Below, in pieces: positions 5,197 through 5,337 of a stretch of DNA of 5,337 bases. A program made the position numbers and the translations under genes. The stretch covers positions 1-5,337 of the forward strand of contig CACZQD010000024.1 of the NCBI GenBank assembly GCA_902783215.1. Direction: 5' to 3'. The stretch's first letter is position 1; each line of letters opens with the position of its first letter. A model generated the notes under the pieces. It worked only from the letters and a program-made list of their open reading frames with translations, had not been told where the DNA came from and did no database searches. Source of the stretch: an uncultured Erysipelotrichaceae bacterium (GTDB lineage Bacteria > Bacillota_I > Bacilli_A > RF39 > UBA660).

Positions 5197-5337
5197 TACA
5201 ATGATGATTGATTTTTATGAGTTTACAATGGCTCAAACTTATTTTGATAAGGGAGAACAAAATAAAAAAGTATACTTTGATATATTTTTTAGAAATAATC
5301 CATTTAATGGTGGGTATTCTATTATGGGTGGATTGGA
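5186..5337 (+). CDS. pncB: Nicotinate phosphoribosyltransferase, N-terminal part (runs off window)
   Basis: The first 50 codons are visible. The N-terminus matches the family closely: 'DFYEFTMAQTYFDKG', 'VYFDIFFRNNPF' and 'GGYSIMGGL' correspond to the conserved YE-TMAQ, FD-FFR-NPF and GGY segments of nicotinate phosphoribosyltransferases of the Firmicute type. The enzyme joins nicotinate to phosphoribosyl pyrophosphate to make nicotinate mononucleotide, using the product of PncA. The ribosome site AAAGGAGA (5171-5178) lies within the end of pncA, and the ATG at 5186 overlaps the pncA stop codon region by 11 bases. The catalytic centre lies beyond the window and cannot be checked. Confidence 0.92.
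   Translation, partial: MKNNTMMIDFYEFTMAQTYFDKGEQNKKVYFDIFFRNNPFNGGYSIMGGL

Noticed and set aside
1..5337. Reverse transcriptase, DGR template repeat, CRISPR array, tRNA, rRNA or transposase in the window
   Set aside because: None was seen on either strand; the DGR idea rests only on the target-side pattern.

Overview
The window is low-GC DNA (strongly A/T-biased codons, Shine-Dalgarno sites before every complete gene, consensus SigA-type promoter elements, standard stop-codon use including TGA). It most resembles a member of the Bacillota, probably an uncultured gut-associated Bacilli lineage of the RF39/Erysipelotrichales kind. That placement is inferred from composition and gene families and was not tested by a search. 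All recognised genes lie on the plus strand.

Region 1 (1-991) is the 3' part of a long U32-family 'peptidase' gene with a DUF3656-type segment. Its start lies upstream of the window. Region 2 (993-2008) has an extended -10 promoter and a 327-residue secreted type IV pilin-like protein. This protein has a prepilin cleavage site, four Cys pairs and a C-terminal lectin-like/DUF6273-like fold that ends in a sharply GC-rich block (about 1889-1987). In that block 15 of 19 consecutive codons end in C, against about 7% in the rest of the gene. This is the pattern left by a diversity-generating retroelement (DGR), which copies a template rich in AAC codons into a target while randomising A positions. 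No reverse transcriptase or template repeat is in the window, so any such system would have to act from elsewhere in the genome.

Region 3 (2009-2412) has no convincing gene. Its first part is a GC-rich, hairpin-bearing element lying directly behind the putative variable region. It is followed by an A/T-rich stretch, an intrinsic terminator and a promoter. Region 4 (2413-4254) is a 613-residue, apparently cytoplasmic protein with a transglutaminase-like Cys/His/Asp triad, closed by a terminator that overlaps its stop codon.

Region 5 (4336-5337) is a niacin-salvage operon: a perfect consensus promoter, a dense cluster of TGTTA/TAACA palindromes that looks like an operator array, a 34-codon small ORF with a strong ribosome binding site, pncA (nicotinamidase) and the start of pncB (nicotinate phosphoribosyltransferase). 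The three reading frames overlap head to tail, so translation is probably coupled. PncA turns nicotinamide into nicotinate, and PncB turns nicotinate into nicotinate mononucleotide on the way to NAD.
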